NCBI GenBank assembly: GCA_003987725.1
Contig: RXJH01000003.1
Location: 62,001-126,000 of the forward strand
Source of the DNA: Hyphomicrobium sp.
GTDB lineage: Bacteria; Pseudomonadota; Alphaproteobacteria; Rhizobiales; Hyphomicrobiaceae
Reading direction: 5' to 3'
DNA: 64,000 bases
Made by a program: the position numbers and the translations under genes. The notes under the pieces are model-generated. The model made no database searches and was not told the DNA's origin. It saw only the letters and a program-made list of their open reading frames with translations. Of the stretch, positions 50,894 to 59,853 are shown in pieces (within the stretch, counting starts at the first letter, position 1; every line of letters starts with the position of its first letter).

Positions 50894-51209
50894 GAGCTTA
50901 CTGCGCAGTTCCGATACTGACCGGTCATATATTTTTGCGGCAATGAGCCGTTTCTTTACGTACGCGAAACGCGCATGTGCTTTTCAAATTTTGCATTGCT
51001 CCAATCGGCAGATCCCGATCCGAGCAGCAGAAGTGCAAAACATAAGCTCCTGGGCGATCATTGGAATTGAATTGGGCGGATGACAAATCATCCGCCGGGT
51101 TCACTTTCCTCAGTCTCTCGCTGTGCCAAGACAGCGCGCAACAAACGCATCTGGCGAAGGTTTTTCCCTCATCGGAGCCACTTAGCTCCTAGTGGATGAG
51201 GAAACCCAG
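50894..51209 (+). other. Gene-free stretch before the Gly-rich protein gene
   Basis: About 316 bases in which I see no supported gene or strong structure. It should contain the promoter of the Gly-rich protein gene. Confidence 0.4.
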
Positions 51210-51623
51210 ATGGAAACTATTCGAAGATTGGCAACGATTGCTGTGGCCGCACTCGCGGTAACAGCGTTCTCTGCTTCTGCCGACGCCCATGGTGGCGGTG
51301 GGGGAGGCGGCGGAGGAGGCGGAGGTGGACATGGGGGAGGCGGTGGCGGCTTCTCGATGGGCGGCGGTGGCGGGGGCTTCGGTGGCATGGGCCATGGCGG
51401 CGGGGGATGGGGTGGTGGTGGGATGGGCCACGGCCCCGGCTTCGGCTTCCGTAACGGCGGTCATATGGGAAATTTCGAGGGGCATGAGGGCCACAGACAT
51501 TTCAGAGGTGGCCCATTCTTCCTCGGATACGGCGACGGCTATTACGACGACTACTACTATGGCGACGATTACACCTGCTTCTGGCGCTACGGTCGGCGCA
51601 TCTGCCGCTACATTGGCTATTAG
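51210..51623 (+). CDS. Secreted Gly/His-rich protein
   Basis: A 137-residue protein with a signal peptide (METIRRLATIAVAALAVTAF, cleaved near ASADA-H). The mature part begins with a run of about a dozen Gly residues, continues with Gly/His/Met-rich sequence, and ends in a Tyr/Asp cluster (DDYYYGDDYTCFWRYG) and RRICRYIGY. The end resembles that of the Gly/Trp-rich protein encoded at 48536-48988 (GRRVCRYY). It may be a metal-binding or adhesive surface protein. The start is the ATG at 51210; an in-frame start at 51192 is less likely. A strong terminator follows. Confidence 0.75.
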   Translation: METIRRLATIAVAALAVTAFSASADAHGGGGGGGGGGGGGHGGGGGGFSMGGGGGGFGGMGHGGGGWGGGGMGHGPGFGFRNGGHMGNFEGHEGHRHFRGGPFFLGYGDGYYDDYYYGDDYTCFWRYGRRICRYIGY

Positions 51624-51638
51624 GATAGATGAAAGAAA

Positions 51639-51662
51639 GCCCCGGTCACCCGGGGCTTTTTT
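51639..51662 (+). terminator. Rho-independent terminator of the Gly-rich gene
   Basis: GCCCCGG (51639-51645) pairs with CCGGGGC (51650-51656), extended by three A:T pairs, and is followed by six T residues (51657-51662). It lies 16 bases after the stop. Confidence 0.9.
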
Positions 51663-51686
51663 ATGCGCGATGGCCAGAAATAGAGA

Positions 51687-51708
51687 GCCCTGCCATCGCT
51701 GGCAGGGC
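51687..51708. other. Second perfect hairpin after the terminator
   Basis: GCCCTGCC (51687-51694) pairs perfectly with GGCAGGGC (51701-51708) over a six-base loop. It has no T-run. It lies in the 294-base gene-free interval up to 51917 and may help stop readthrough into the kinase gene on the other strand. Confidence 0.5.
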
Positions 51709-51917
51709 TGACAGGAACACGTCACCCTCACGCCTGGCGGTATCGGCTCCCGCTGTGCCGACCGTTCAAGCAGCGACGCTCTTCCCGCTGAAGGACGCAG
51801 CCAATACAGAAATTCAACGTCACAAACAATTCACAATCCGACGCAGTATGTAACAGTTGTGACTTGCCGGCCACCAGCGGAAATGCGCCCCATTCGCCAA
51901 ACGACTCTGGACGGCGA

Positions 51918-53738
51918 TCAGAACGGTTTTCGTCCAGCGATCATGGCAGCGGGAAGACGAGCGCGGGCGCTTGCAGTCGCGCCGTCGCTGGCGGCTTCAA
52001 TCGTGCGCAGCAACTCATCGATTTCGAAGGGCTTGCCGATGTGCGCCGTCATGCCGGCCGCATAACAGCTTGCGATTTCGTTGGGGAGAACGTTCGCCGT
52101 CATGGCGATGATGGGAACTTGGGCCTGGTTCGGAGGCAACTTCCGGATTTCCTTCGTCGCCGCGAGGCCGTTCATCCCCGGCATCTGCATGTCCATGAGA
52201 ATGACGTCGAATGTCTCGGACTTCGCCAGCGAGATGGCCTCTGCGCCGCTCGCGGCGGTCACCGCGCGATGACCGGCGCGCCGCAACACGGTCGACGTAA
52301 GGCGCCTGTTGGGTTCCATGTCGTCGACGACGAGAATGTTGAGGCCGCCGGGGCTGGCCGGTCTCGCTTCCACGGAACGATCGATGGCCGGCAGCGCGCG
52401 GCTGACGATGAGAGGCAGTTCGAACCAAAACGCCGACCCAACGCCGAGTTCGCTTTGCACGCCGATTTCACCGTCCATTGCAACGACGATGCTTTTGCTG
52501 ATGGCAAGCCCGAGGCCCGATCCCGTGAAGCGTCGCTCGTAGCTTCCGTCGAGCTGGCTGAACCTGTTGAACAGCTCCGGTATCGACTTTTGCGGTATGC
52601 CGGGCCCCGTATCCTTGACGATGAACCTGACAGCGACGATGTCGTCGGAACGCCTCAGCCATTTGGCTTCGACATCCACGCGCCCTTCCGACGTGAATTT
52701 CACCGCGTTGCCGACGAGATTGACGAGTACCTGCCGGACTCGTTGCGCGTCAGCCTCGACGCTCACCTCATCCAGCGCGCTATCGATCTCGGCGCTCAAA
52801 GCGAGTCCTTTCGCCCGCGCCTCGACCTGCATCAGTGACAGGCAACTCTCGATCATCGGCCTGAGCAGCGTCGGTGCAAGCAACAGCTTCAGGCGGCCAG
52901 CTTCGATAGCGGAAAAGTCGAGGATGTCGTTCACGGTATTTAAGAGCGATCGTCCGGCGTCCCGTACGATTTCGAGGTCGCGAGCGTCTTCTGCATTCAA
53001 GCCGCGCCGCGCCAGCACGAGGCTCGTATAGCCGATCACGCTGTTGAGCGGCGTTCTGATTTCATGGCTCATCGTCGCGAAGAATTCCGACTTCGCCGAG
53101 TTTGCGCGTTGTGCCGCCTCGTTCGCAGCCTTCGCGTCCTCGATTGAGATCTTGAGCCGTTGCATAACTTTCAAACGCTCCATGAACATGCGAGCGTTCG
53201 TAATGACGAGGACGATGAGGAAAACCAGGAAGCTGATGGCGAGCGCACCAAGAACCACATTCTCTCGGCCGCCGAGAACCATCAGTTTGATGATGAGCGG
53301 GCCGAGGATCGTGCCTGCATAGGTCAGCGCCGCCGCCGGTATCGGCGCGAGCAGGATACTGCCGCTTGCCGCCATGCCGACCACGAATGCCGTGAGGATC
53401 GCTTCGCTTGTCCCGCTGACGGTGCCCGCCCAGATTATCGCCAAGGACGACCAGGGCAGCGCCAGAAGCACGGCGAAAATGAGCGCGTTGCGCGAGCTTC
53501 GCAATTCGGCAGGGTTCTGATCGCGAGCGGGCGGCGCACGATGCAAGGACCGCAAGCCCACAATTCCGCATGCCGTCAGCGACAAGACAGTCCAAAGAAG
53601 AAGACTCTGAACCGGTATGGTGTTCCAGAAGGCCGCGGTCGCGAGCGCAACGTTCACTCCGTACCCGGCCATCGCGTAAGGGGTGACGCGCGCGACGGCG
53701 GACAACTGATCGCGATGAAGGCGCAGCTTAGTCGTCAC
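51918..53738 (-). CDS. Membrane hybrid histidine kinase with C-terminal receiver
   Basis: A 606-residue protein. Residues about 15-190 hold five to six membrane helices as the sensor. HisKA follows with [18 protein letters not shown] (phosphorylated His), then the ATPase: [25 protein letters not shown] and [11 protein letters not shown]. The C-terminal receiver has [10 protein letters not shown], the phosphorylated Asp in [13 protein letters not shown] and the Lys in IGKPFEID. The GTG at 53738 is preferred because GGGGGA is seven bases upstream; it overlaps the Hpt gene by 11 bases. The signal is unknown; phosphate probably goes to the adjacent Hpt protein. Confidence 0.92.
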   Translation of the reverse strand: MTTKLRLHRDQLSAVARVTPYAMAGYGVNVALATAAFWNTIPVQSLLLWTVLSLTACGIVGLRSLHRAPPARDQNPAELRSSRNALIFAVLLALPWSSLAIIWAGTVSGTSEAILTAFVVGMAASGSILLAPIPAAALTYAGTILGPLIIKLMVLGGRENVVLGALAISFLVFLIVLVITNARMFMERLKVMQRLKISIEDAKAANEAAQRANSAKSEFFATMSHEIRTPLNSVIGYTSLVLARRGLNAEDARDLEIVRDAGRSLLNTVNDILDFSAIEAGRLKLLLAPTLLRPMIESCLSLMQVEARAKGLALSAEIDSALDEVSVEADAQRVRQVLVNLVGNAVKFTSEGRVDVEAKWLRRSDDIVAVRFIVKDTGPGIPQKSIPELFNRFSQLDGSYERRFTGSGLGLAISKSIVVAMDGEIGVQSELGVGSAFWFELPLIVSRALPAIDRSVEARPASPGGLNILVVDDMEPNRRLTSTVLRRAGHRAVTAASGAEAISLAKSETFDVILMDMQMPGMNGLAATKEIRKLPPNQAQVPIIAMTANVLPNEIASCYAAGMTAHIGKPFEIDELLRTIEAASDGATASARARLPAAMIAGRKPF

Positions 53739-54114
53739 CGGCGTCCCCCATGAAGGCGTCCAGCGCGGCAATGGCACGTTCACCCGCGCTTCGCATATTC
53801 ATTTGGGCCGAGACAACCCCGGCTCGCGCTTGCCGGCGTGCGTAATCGCGCAATTTTTCGGCTGCCGACATCAGCTCGTACATTCCGAGCGTTCCGGAGA
53901 AATTGATAAGATCGTGGCAGATGGCTTCGATCTGCGAAGGCGAAAGCTCGAGCGACTCGAGATTCAAAAGTCGCTGGCGAATCCCGGTCTCGAATTCGCC
54001 GATAATGTCCCGAAAGCCCGCCATGTCCAAATAGCCGCGCATTCGCAGCAACTTGTTGGCATCCAGGACTGGCCCCTCATTGGTGATTACGGCCTCGGAC
54101 ATCTGAGACTTCAT
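53728..54114 (-). CDS. Hpt-domain phosphotransfer protein
   Basis: A 128-residue helical protein with a histidine phosphotransfer motif, CHDLINFSGTLG, with the phosphorylated His at residue 67. The usual Lys-Gly after the His is replaced by Ile-Asn, so it belongs to a divergent Hpt subgroup. It overlaps the hybrid kinase start by 11 bases and so is translationally coupled; the pair forms a kinase-receiver-Hpt phosphorelay. The start at 54114 has no clear ribosome site; ATG at 54102 is an alternative. Confidence 0.82.
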   Translation of the reverse strand: MKSQMSEAVITNEGPVLDANKLLRMRGYLDMAGFRDIIGEFETGIRQRLLNLESLELSPSQIEAICHDLINFSGTLGMYELMSAAEKLRDYARRQARAGVVSAQMNMRSAGERAIAALDAFMGDAGDD

Positions 54115-54439
54115 TGAGGGCCAATTATTGTCTAACGATTAGGCCGGGCACGCTTATTCGGCCCCCCGAGATATCATCCCCACAATGCATTACTCTGAGC
54201 TTAACTGAGCCGCACGGCCTCCCAATTGAAAAGACGGTGTTCATTTGCGAACCTCCCATTCAATGCCGGATCCAACCTCTCGGTTATAAAAGTTAACGAA
54301 TGGATTCCGATCTGCCGGGCGGTTGTCTCGGCACGAAGCCAGGATCCCTGACGGGTGTTAGGTTCGATCGGAGAACTCCAGCCTTTCTATTGCCCTCGTT
54401 GAGTTTCTGACTGTCCCTGGGGAGTGAAGGGCGTCAGTT
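54115..54439 (+). other. Divergent gene-free region between Hpt and the secreted-repeat gene
   Basis: About 325 bases with two AT-rich patches (near 54200-54230 and 54280-54300) that could hold promoters in both directions. No supported gene, repeat or strong hairpin was seen. Confidence 0.4.
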
Positions 54440-55063
54440 ATGAAATTTGTTGCGTCAATCGTTGTACCGGTTTTGGCATTAATCGCCGCACATGTGCCGC
54501 CGGCCCTTGCAGACTCCACCACCTCTGCGGAGCCAGACCTGCAATCCACCGGCACCGCGCCGTTGCCGGCATTCGTCCCGCAATCCGGACAGGAAAAATA
54601 TGCTTCCGCCTTGCAGAGCAAAAGCGGACAGGCGGCCGCCGCCCGCCAGCAGGCTGAGAAAATCAGTGCCCTTTTTGCCGGGATGACGACGGGCTCAATT
54701 TCGAAGAGTGACAGCGAAGCGCCGGTCGAAGCTGACCCGAAAAAGGCGGTCGCAGAGTCCGAAGCGCCGTCGGGGCGCTCGATCATGCTCGCGTCGAACC
54801 AATCCGCCGAAGGGACACCCGAGAAAAACGGAGCGTCGCCGAAGGATACAGCACCCGCGGCCGGTCAGGTGAAAGGCGGCGGTAAGCCTCATCGCATTCC
54901 GCAAAAGGTCATCGCCCGTGAGACGCATGGCTCGCGGATCGCAGAAAGCCGCGAGGCGCATGGACCGCGGATTGCCGAAAGCGAACCAGCGAGCCTCGCA
55001 ACCATTGGTCACAAGGTCAGCGTCCTCGATCTGCTGACGAACCCGGCCTTGTGGTGGCACTGA
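54440..55063 (+). CDS. Exported hypothetical protein with short internal repeat
   Basis: A 207-residue protein. Residues 1-25 are a signal peptide (MKFVASIVVPVLALIAAHVP...ALA-D). The rest is low-complexity Ala/Ser/Glu/Lys-rich, with two adjacent copies of the 11-residue unit RE(T/A)HG(S/P)RIAES near residues 160-181, and a hydrophobic end (VLDLLTNPALWWH). GAAGGG lies before the ATG. I do not recognise the family. It is convergent with the RND permease gene, with 30 bases between. Confidence 0.55.
   Translation: MKFVASIVVPVLALIAAHVPPALADSTTSAEPDLQSTGTAPLPAFVPQSGQEKYASALQSKSGQAAAARQQAEKISALFAGMTTGSISKSDSEAPVEADPKKAVAESEAPSGRSIMLASNQSAEGTPEKNGASPKDTAPAAGQVKGGGKPHRIPQKVIARETHGSRIAESREAHGPRIAESEPASLATIGHKVSVLDLLTNPALWWH
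54917..54982 (+). repeat. Tandem 33-base repeat in the secreted protein gene
   Basis: Two adjacent 33-base units (54917-54949 and 54950-54982) differ at about six positions and encode the paired 11-residue motif. The substitutions are mostly third-position, so the copy is not recent. Confidence 0.75.
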
Positions 55064-55093
55064 GTGGACGAAGAGACACCGCGAGCACGGCGC

Positions 55094-58000
55094 CTATTCA
55101 CTTCGCGGCGGCGCCATCGCGGGAACCGCCTGTTTCTTGCGTGATTGGCGCCATTCTTCGAAGCGCTGGATGATGACGTAGAGCGACGGAACGAAGAGCA
55201 CCGCTAGGCACGTCGAAGCGAGCATGCCGCTGAAAACAGTGATGCCGATCGATTTCCGCGCCGAGGCGCCAGCTCCCGTGGCGAACACGAGGGGCGCGAC
55301 GCCGAGGATGAACGCGAACGACGTCATCAGGATCGGCCGGAACCTGGCCCGCGCCGCTTCACGGGCGGACTCGAGGATCGGCTTGCCTTCGGCTCTGAGT
55401 TCGCGCGCGACCTCCACGATCAGAATGGCGTTCTTTGCCGAGAGGGCGATTAGAAGGACAAGGCCGATCTGAACGTAAAGGTTGTTGTCGACGCCGACGG
55501 CCAGCAACAACAGCACCGGCCCGATGAGGGATAACGGCACGGCCAGCAAAACCGACATCGGTGCGTACCAGCTCTCGTACTGACCCGCGAGCACGAGATA
55601 GACGAGAAGCATAGCGAGAGCGAACACGTAATAGATTTGGCCGCCGACGAGCTTCTCCTGATACGAAAGCGCAGTCCAGGAATAGCCGACCCCGGAAGGC
55701 AACTCGTGCGCGGCGATCTCCTCCATGAGCCCAATGGCCTGCCCCGACGAAAAGCCCTTTGCCGGCACGCCGACGATCGTGGCGGCAGGGTAGAGATTGT
55801 AAAGGCTGATGAGAGACGCACCGACCGTCGGCGTGATCGTAAGAACGGTGCCGAGCGGGATCATGTCGCCGTTCTGATTGCGAACCCTGAGACCGAGGAT
55901 GTCATCCGGCGTCATGCGGAAAGACGCGTCGCCCTGCACGTAGATCTGGAAGACGCGTCCGAACTTGTTGAACTGGTCGACATAGCTCGAGCCCAGATAG
56001 CTTGCGAGCGTCGAAAACACCTGATCGGTCGTCAGCAGAAGCGTCTGAACTTTCTCACGGTCGATCGTAACCTTATATTGCGGAGCGGTGGCGCGGAACG
56101 TGCTCGAAGCGCGCTGAATGCCCGACTGCGTGCTGGCGGCGCGCACCATGGCATTGACCGAGCTTTCGAGCTTGGCGAGATCGAAACTGCTGTCGCGCAG
56201 TTCGATCACCATCGTGAAGCCGCCAGCATTGCCGATGCCCTGAATCGGCGGTGGCGGCACGACGAGCACACGGCCATCGGCAATCGTAGAAAGCTTCTCG
56301 TTGAGAGTCTTATAAAGCGACGCCAGATCCTCGCCCGGACCGCGCGCGCTCCAATCCTTCAACATGATGTAGGAAACGCCCGCGTTCGCTAGCGAAGCGC
56401 TGTTGTCGAGAGCGGACTGGCCGGCGATGGTGATGACGCGTTCGACGCCCGGCACTGTATTCGCGATCTGTTCGACCTGTTCGAGCGCTTTCTGTGTTCT
56501 ACCAAGCGATGCGCCGTCCGGAAGCTGCACGGCCGCGATCAGATAACCCTGGTCTTCGATGGGCAGAAAGCCCGTCGGAACGCGGGTCATTCCGTAGATG
56601 GATCCGCCGATGATGCCGAGAGCGATGAGAGCCATCAGACCGCTGTGGTGAACCATCCTGTCGATCAGCCCCGCGTAGCGATCCTCGAGGCGCTGATAAA
56701 GAGCGTTGAACCCCCGATAGAAGAAATTCCGGTTCTCGGGTGGCACGGGACGGCGAAGCCAAAGCGCGCACTGCGTGGGCTTCAGCGTCGCCGCGTTGAT
56801 GGCGCTGATCAAGGCTGTCGCAGCGATGACGAGCGCGAACTGCGCGTACATCTGCCCGGTTAGACCAGGCAGGAACGAGGCGGGCAGAAACACCGCCATC
56901 AGAACCAGCGTGATGCCGATGATCGGCCCCATCAGCACATTCATGGCGGCAATCGCAGCGTCGTGACCGGACATACCGCGTTCGATATTGTGAGCCGCAC
57001 CCTCGACGACGATGATCGCATCGTCCACCACAATGCCGATAGCAAGCACGATTGCGAACAGCGTGGAAAGGTTGACCGAAAAGCCCATGGCCGCCATGGC
57101 GGCGAAAGCGCCGATGATCGTCACCGGCACGGTCGTCGCCGGAACCAGCATCGCCCGCCAATCCTGCAGGAAGACGAGGATGACGATCAACACGAGGAAG
57201 GCGGCTTCGATCAGTGTCTTGTAAACCTCAGATATCGCCTGTTGCACGAACGTCGTCGTGTCGAACGGAATGGAGTAGGTCATCCCTTCCGGGAATTCCT
57301 TCGCCAGCGCCTGCATCTTCGTCGAGACTTTGGTGGCGACTTCGAGCGCGTTTGCGCCGGGCGTGAGAAAAATCGCAAGCCCCGCGGCTTGCTTGCCGTT
57401 GAGGTTGAAAATCTGCGCGTAGGTCTGCGCGCCGAGTTCCACCCGGCCGACGTCGCGCAACCGCGTCAAATCCCCGGCGGTGCCTGTCTTGACAACGACG
57501 TTCGCGAACTGCTCGGCATCTTCGAAGCGCCCGATGACGTCGAGCGTGTATTGGAATGTCTGGGCACCCGCGACGGGCGGCGCGCCGATCTGCCCGGCCG
57601 TCACCTCCTGGCTCTGCTGCTGCAGGGCCTGGACCACGTCCTGCGCATTGAGGCCGCGCGCTTGCATTTTTTCCGGATCGAGCCAGATCCGCATCGAATA
57701 CTGCCCGGCGCCGAAAACGACGACGTTGCCGACGCCCGGCAGTCGCGCGATTTCGTCCTTCAACCGGATCGTGCCGTAGTTGCTGAGATAGAGGCTGTCG
57801 AAGCGGTTGTCGGGCGACGTCAGCGTAACGATCTGCAGAATGGCCGTGGACTTCTTCTGCACGACGACGCCCTGCACCTGCACCGATTGCGGCAGCGACG
57901 CCATGGCGGCCGAGACGCGGTTCTGCACCAGCACCTGCGCCGAGTTGAGATCGGTGCCGATCTCGAACGTAACGGTCAGCGAGTAGCTTCCATCCGAAGC

Positions 58001-58249
58001 GGCGTAGGACTGCATGTAAAGCATGCGCTCGACGCCGTTCACCTGCTGCTCGATCGGCAACGCGACCGTATCGATCACAGTACGTGCGCTCGCGCCGGGA
58101 TAGCGCGTCGTCACCTGAACGGTCGGCGGCACGACATCCGGATATTGCGAAACCGGCAGCCGCAACAGGCTGACCGCGCCGATGACCACCATTAGAAGCG
58201 CGATGACGTTCGCAAGAACCGGCCGCTCGATGAAAAATTTCGAGATCAT
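55094..58249 (-). CDS. HAE1-type RND multidrug efflux permease (AcrB/MexF-like)
   Basis: A 1051-residue inner-membrane pump with the 12-helix RND layout. The N-terminus reads MISKFFIERPVLANVIALLM and PVSQYPDVVPPTVQVTTRYP; the fourth helix has GIVVDDAIIVVEGAAHNIER with the two essential Asp residues; the second half repeats the fold, ending AMLLVYLVLAGQYESWYAP. The VVEG variant replaces the usual VVEN. The start codon overlaps the adaptor stop by four bases, so they form one operon. It exports hydrophobic or amphiphilic drugs by proton exchange; the real substrates are unknown. No outer-membrane channel gene is in the window. Confidence 0.95.
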   Translation of the reverse strand: MISKFFIERPVLANVIALLMVVIGAVSLLRLPVSQYPDVVPPTVQVTTRYPGASARTVIDTVALPIEQQVNGVERMLYMQSYAASDGSYSLTVTFEIGTDLNSAQVLVQNRVSAAMASLPQSVQVQGVVVQKKSTAILQIVTLTSPDNRFDSLYLSNYGTIRLKDEIARLPGVGNVVVFGAGQYSMRIWLDPEKMQARGLNAQDVVQALQQQSQEVTAGQIGAPPVAGAQTFQYTLDVIGRFEDAEQFANVVVKTGTAGDLTRLRDVGRVELGAQTYAQIFNLNGKQAAGLAIFLTPGANALEVATKVSTKMQALAKEFPEGMTYSIPFDTTTFVQQAISEVYKTLIEAAFLVLIVILVFLQDWRAMLVPATTVPVTIIGAFAAMAAMGFSVNLSTLFAIVLAIGIVVDDAIIVVEGAAHNIERGMSGHDAAIAAMNVLMGPIIGITLVLMAVFLPASFLPGLTGQMYAQFALVIAATALISAINAATLKPTQCALWLRRPVPPENRNFFYRGFNALYQRLEDRYAGLIDRMVHHSGLMALIALGIIGGSIYGMTRVPTGFLPIEDQGYLIAAVQLPDGASLGRTQKALEQVEQIANTVPGVERVITIAGQSALDNSASLANAGVSYIMLKDWSARGPGEDLASLYKTLNEKLSTIADGRVLVVPPPPIQGIGNAGGFTMVIELRDSSFDLAKLESSVNAMVRAASTQSGIQRASSTFRATAPQYKVTIDREKVQTLLLTTDQVFSTLASYLGSSYVDQFNKFGRVFQIYVQGDASFRMTPDDILGLRVRNQNGDMIPLGTVLTITPTVGASLISLYNLYPAATIVGVPAKGFSSGQAIGLMEEIAAHELPSGVGYSWTALSYQEKLVGGQIYYVFALAMLLVYLVLAGQYESWYAPMSVLLAVPLSLIGPVLLLLAVGVDNNLYVQIGLVLLIALSAKNAILIVEVARELRAEGKPILESAREAARARFRPILMTSFAFILGVAPLVFATGAGASARKSIGITVFSGMLASTCLAVLFVPSLYVIIQRFEEWRQSRKKQAVPAMAPPRSE

Positions 58250-59475
58250 GGCGAAGCTTCCGATTTGGACGGGCCTTCCGCTTTGGGCTGGACGTCAGGT
58301 TTCTCCATGCCCTCAGGCTTCGCGATGGTCTCCAATACGGGCTCGATTTTTTGGCCCGGCACCGTCGTCATCAATCCGGATATGACGACGCGATCGTCGG
58401 GTGAAAGCCCCGTCTCGATGACGCGCAGATCGCCCACCTGCTGGCCGAGTACGACTTTACGCTGCTCGACCGTGTCGTCCTTGTTGACGATGAGCACGTA
58501 GCGGCCGCTCTGGTCGCTGCCGACGATGCGATCCGGAACGAGCAGCGAGTTGGGCTGCACCGATCGCGGAATGCGCACGCGCACGAAATAGCCTGGAAGC
58601 AGCGCGCGGTCGGTGTTGGGCAGCACGCCGCGAACGGCGAGCGTGCCCGTCGCCGCTGTTATGCTTGGCGCAACGTAGTCGAGCGTGCCCTGATGCGGAT
58701 ATCCCGTCTCGCTTTGCAGGCCGACTTCCACGGGAATCTTCTTGAGTTCCTCGTTGGTGATGCCGCGTGCCCTCATCTCGGAGCGGATCTGCTGCACGTC
58801 GACTTCGCTGACCGAAAAATTGACGTAGATGGGTTCGAGCTGGACGATGGTCGCGAGTGTCGTCGGGCTGCCAGCGCCGACGAGCTGCCCCAGGGAGACC
58901 TCGCGCGATGTCACGATGCCATCGAACGGCGCTTTGACTTCCGTATAGCTGAGGTTGAGCTTCGCCTGATCGATATCGACCTCGGACTGCTTCTGCTTCG
59001 CGACCGCCGCATCCTTGGCCGCAGTCGCCTGATCGAGCGAGGCTTGGCTGCTGATATTCTTGCCTGCGAGATCAACCTGTCGCTTGTAATCGGCCATCGT
59101 CTGCGTTGAAGAAGCCGCCGCGCTCGACAACCCGGCTTCGGACTGCTCGAGCGCAAGCTGGTAGGGCTTTTGCTCGATAACGAATAAAACTTGGCCCGCC
59201 TTTACGGAGTCGCCATCCTGATACTTGATCGCTTCGATGAAGCCTTGAACACGCGCAACGAGCGTCGTGCTGTTCACTGCCGCCGTGCTGCCGGTGCTTT
59301 CGAGATAGCGAGTTACCGCCTGCTTCAGGGGCATCGCCACCTCGATCTTGGGTGGCGGAGGAGGAACGAAAGTATTCTTCTCGCCGCAGGCCGTAACAGA
59401 CAGCGCTGGTAGAAGGATACATGCAGGTATCATGCATCGGCGTGCCGACGATCGCAGTAAGGATTCGTCACCCAT
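58246..59475 (-). CDS. RND efflux periplasmic adaptor (membrane fusion lipoprotein)
   Basis: A 409-residue adaptor with a lipoprotein signal (CILLPALSVTACG). The lipoyl/hairpin/beta-barrel order is visible: STTLVARVQGFIEAIKYQDG, the hairpin with Ala/Gln-rich coils, LSYTEVKAPFDGIVTSREVS and the barrel VYVNFSVSE-like IYVNFSVSEVDVQQIR. It bridges the permease and an outer-membrane channel. The stop overlaps the permease start (ATGA). The ATG at 59475 is kept because its basic n-region suits the signal, although the ribosome site is weak. Confidence 0.92.
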   Translation of the reverse strand: MGDESLLRSSARRCMIPACILLPALSVTACGEKNTFVPPPPPKIEVAMPLKQAVTRYLESTGSTAAVNSTTLVARVQGFIEAIKYQDGDSVKAGQVLFVIEQKPYQLALEQSEAGLSSAAASSTQTMADYKRQVDLAGKNISSQASLDQATAAKDAAVAKQKQSEVDIDQAKLNLSYTEVKAPFDGIVTSREVSLGQLVGAGSPTTLATIVQLEPIYVNFSVSEVDVQQIRSEMRARGITNEELKKIPVEVGLQSETGYPHQGTLDYVAPSITAATGTLAVRGVLPNTDRALLPGYFVRVRIPRSVQPNSLLVPDRIVGSDQSGRYVLIVNKDDTVEQRKVVLGQQVGDLRVIETGLSPDDRVVISGLMTTVPGQKIEPVLETIAKPEGMEKPDVQPKAEGPSKSEASP

Positions 59476-59853
59476 TAGTAGAGCCCACAGTGTTATCAGG
59501 AAATTGAATAAAGGCGTTCAATATAGGTAAGTGATTTTACTGACGCCGTATAGATAACATCTCGCAAATGTTGGTTTCCATACAACTACTGGAGCATCGG
59601 GATTTCGATTAAAATGGTGCCCTGCAATATGGCGCAATTCGCAGCGAATATATTTGCGACCCAACATCGATTGCGATCCGGACCCGTCGCCGGAATTCAC
59701 CTGCAACTTATGGCTTTGAGCAAAGTCCGCCCTGCGTCTCCGCCCAAATCGCCCCTCTGTAAAATTCGCTAGGCGCGGCTGACTCTTTGGAGCATTCTCC
59801 CAAAAAAAGCGCCGGATCTTCCCGAAAAAGACAGGGAATAATTCCCGGCCGGG
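59476..59853 (+). other. Divergent region between the two RND systems
   Basis: 378 AT-rich bases without a supported gene. Both efflux operons must be driven from here. GGCGT (59513-59517) and ACGCC (59543-59547) form a loose dyad about 38 bases upstream of the first adaptor start. No regulator gene of the TetR, MarR or MerR type is adjacent. Confidence 0.45.

Noticed and set aside
51864-52838. A 324-codon plus-strand frame opposite the hybrid kinase gene.
   Set aside because: The minus strand encodes an unmistakable kinase and receiver. The plus-strand translation has no recognisable domain.
56963-58195. A 410-codon plus-strand frame opposite the RND permease gene.
   Set aside because: It is an antisense shadow of a well-conserved pump; the translation is His/Arg/Asp-rich low complexity.
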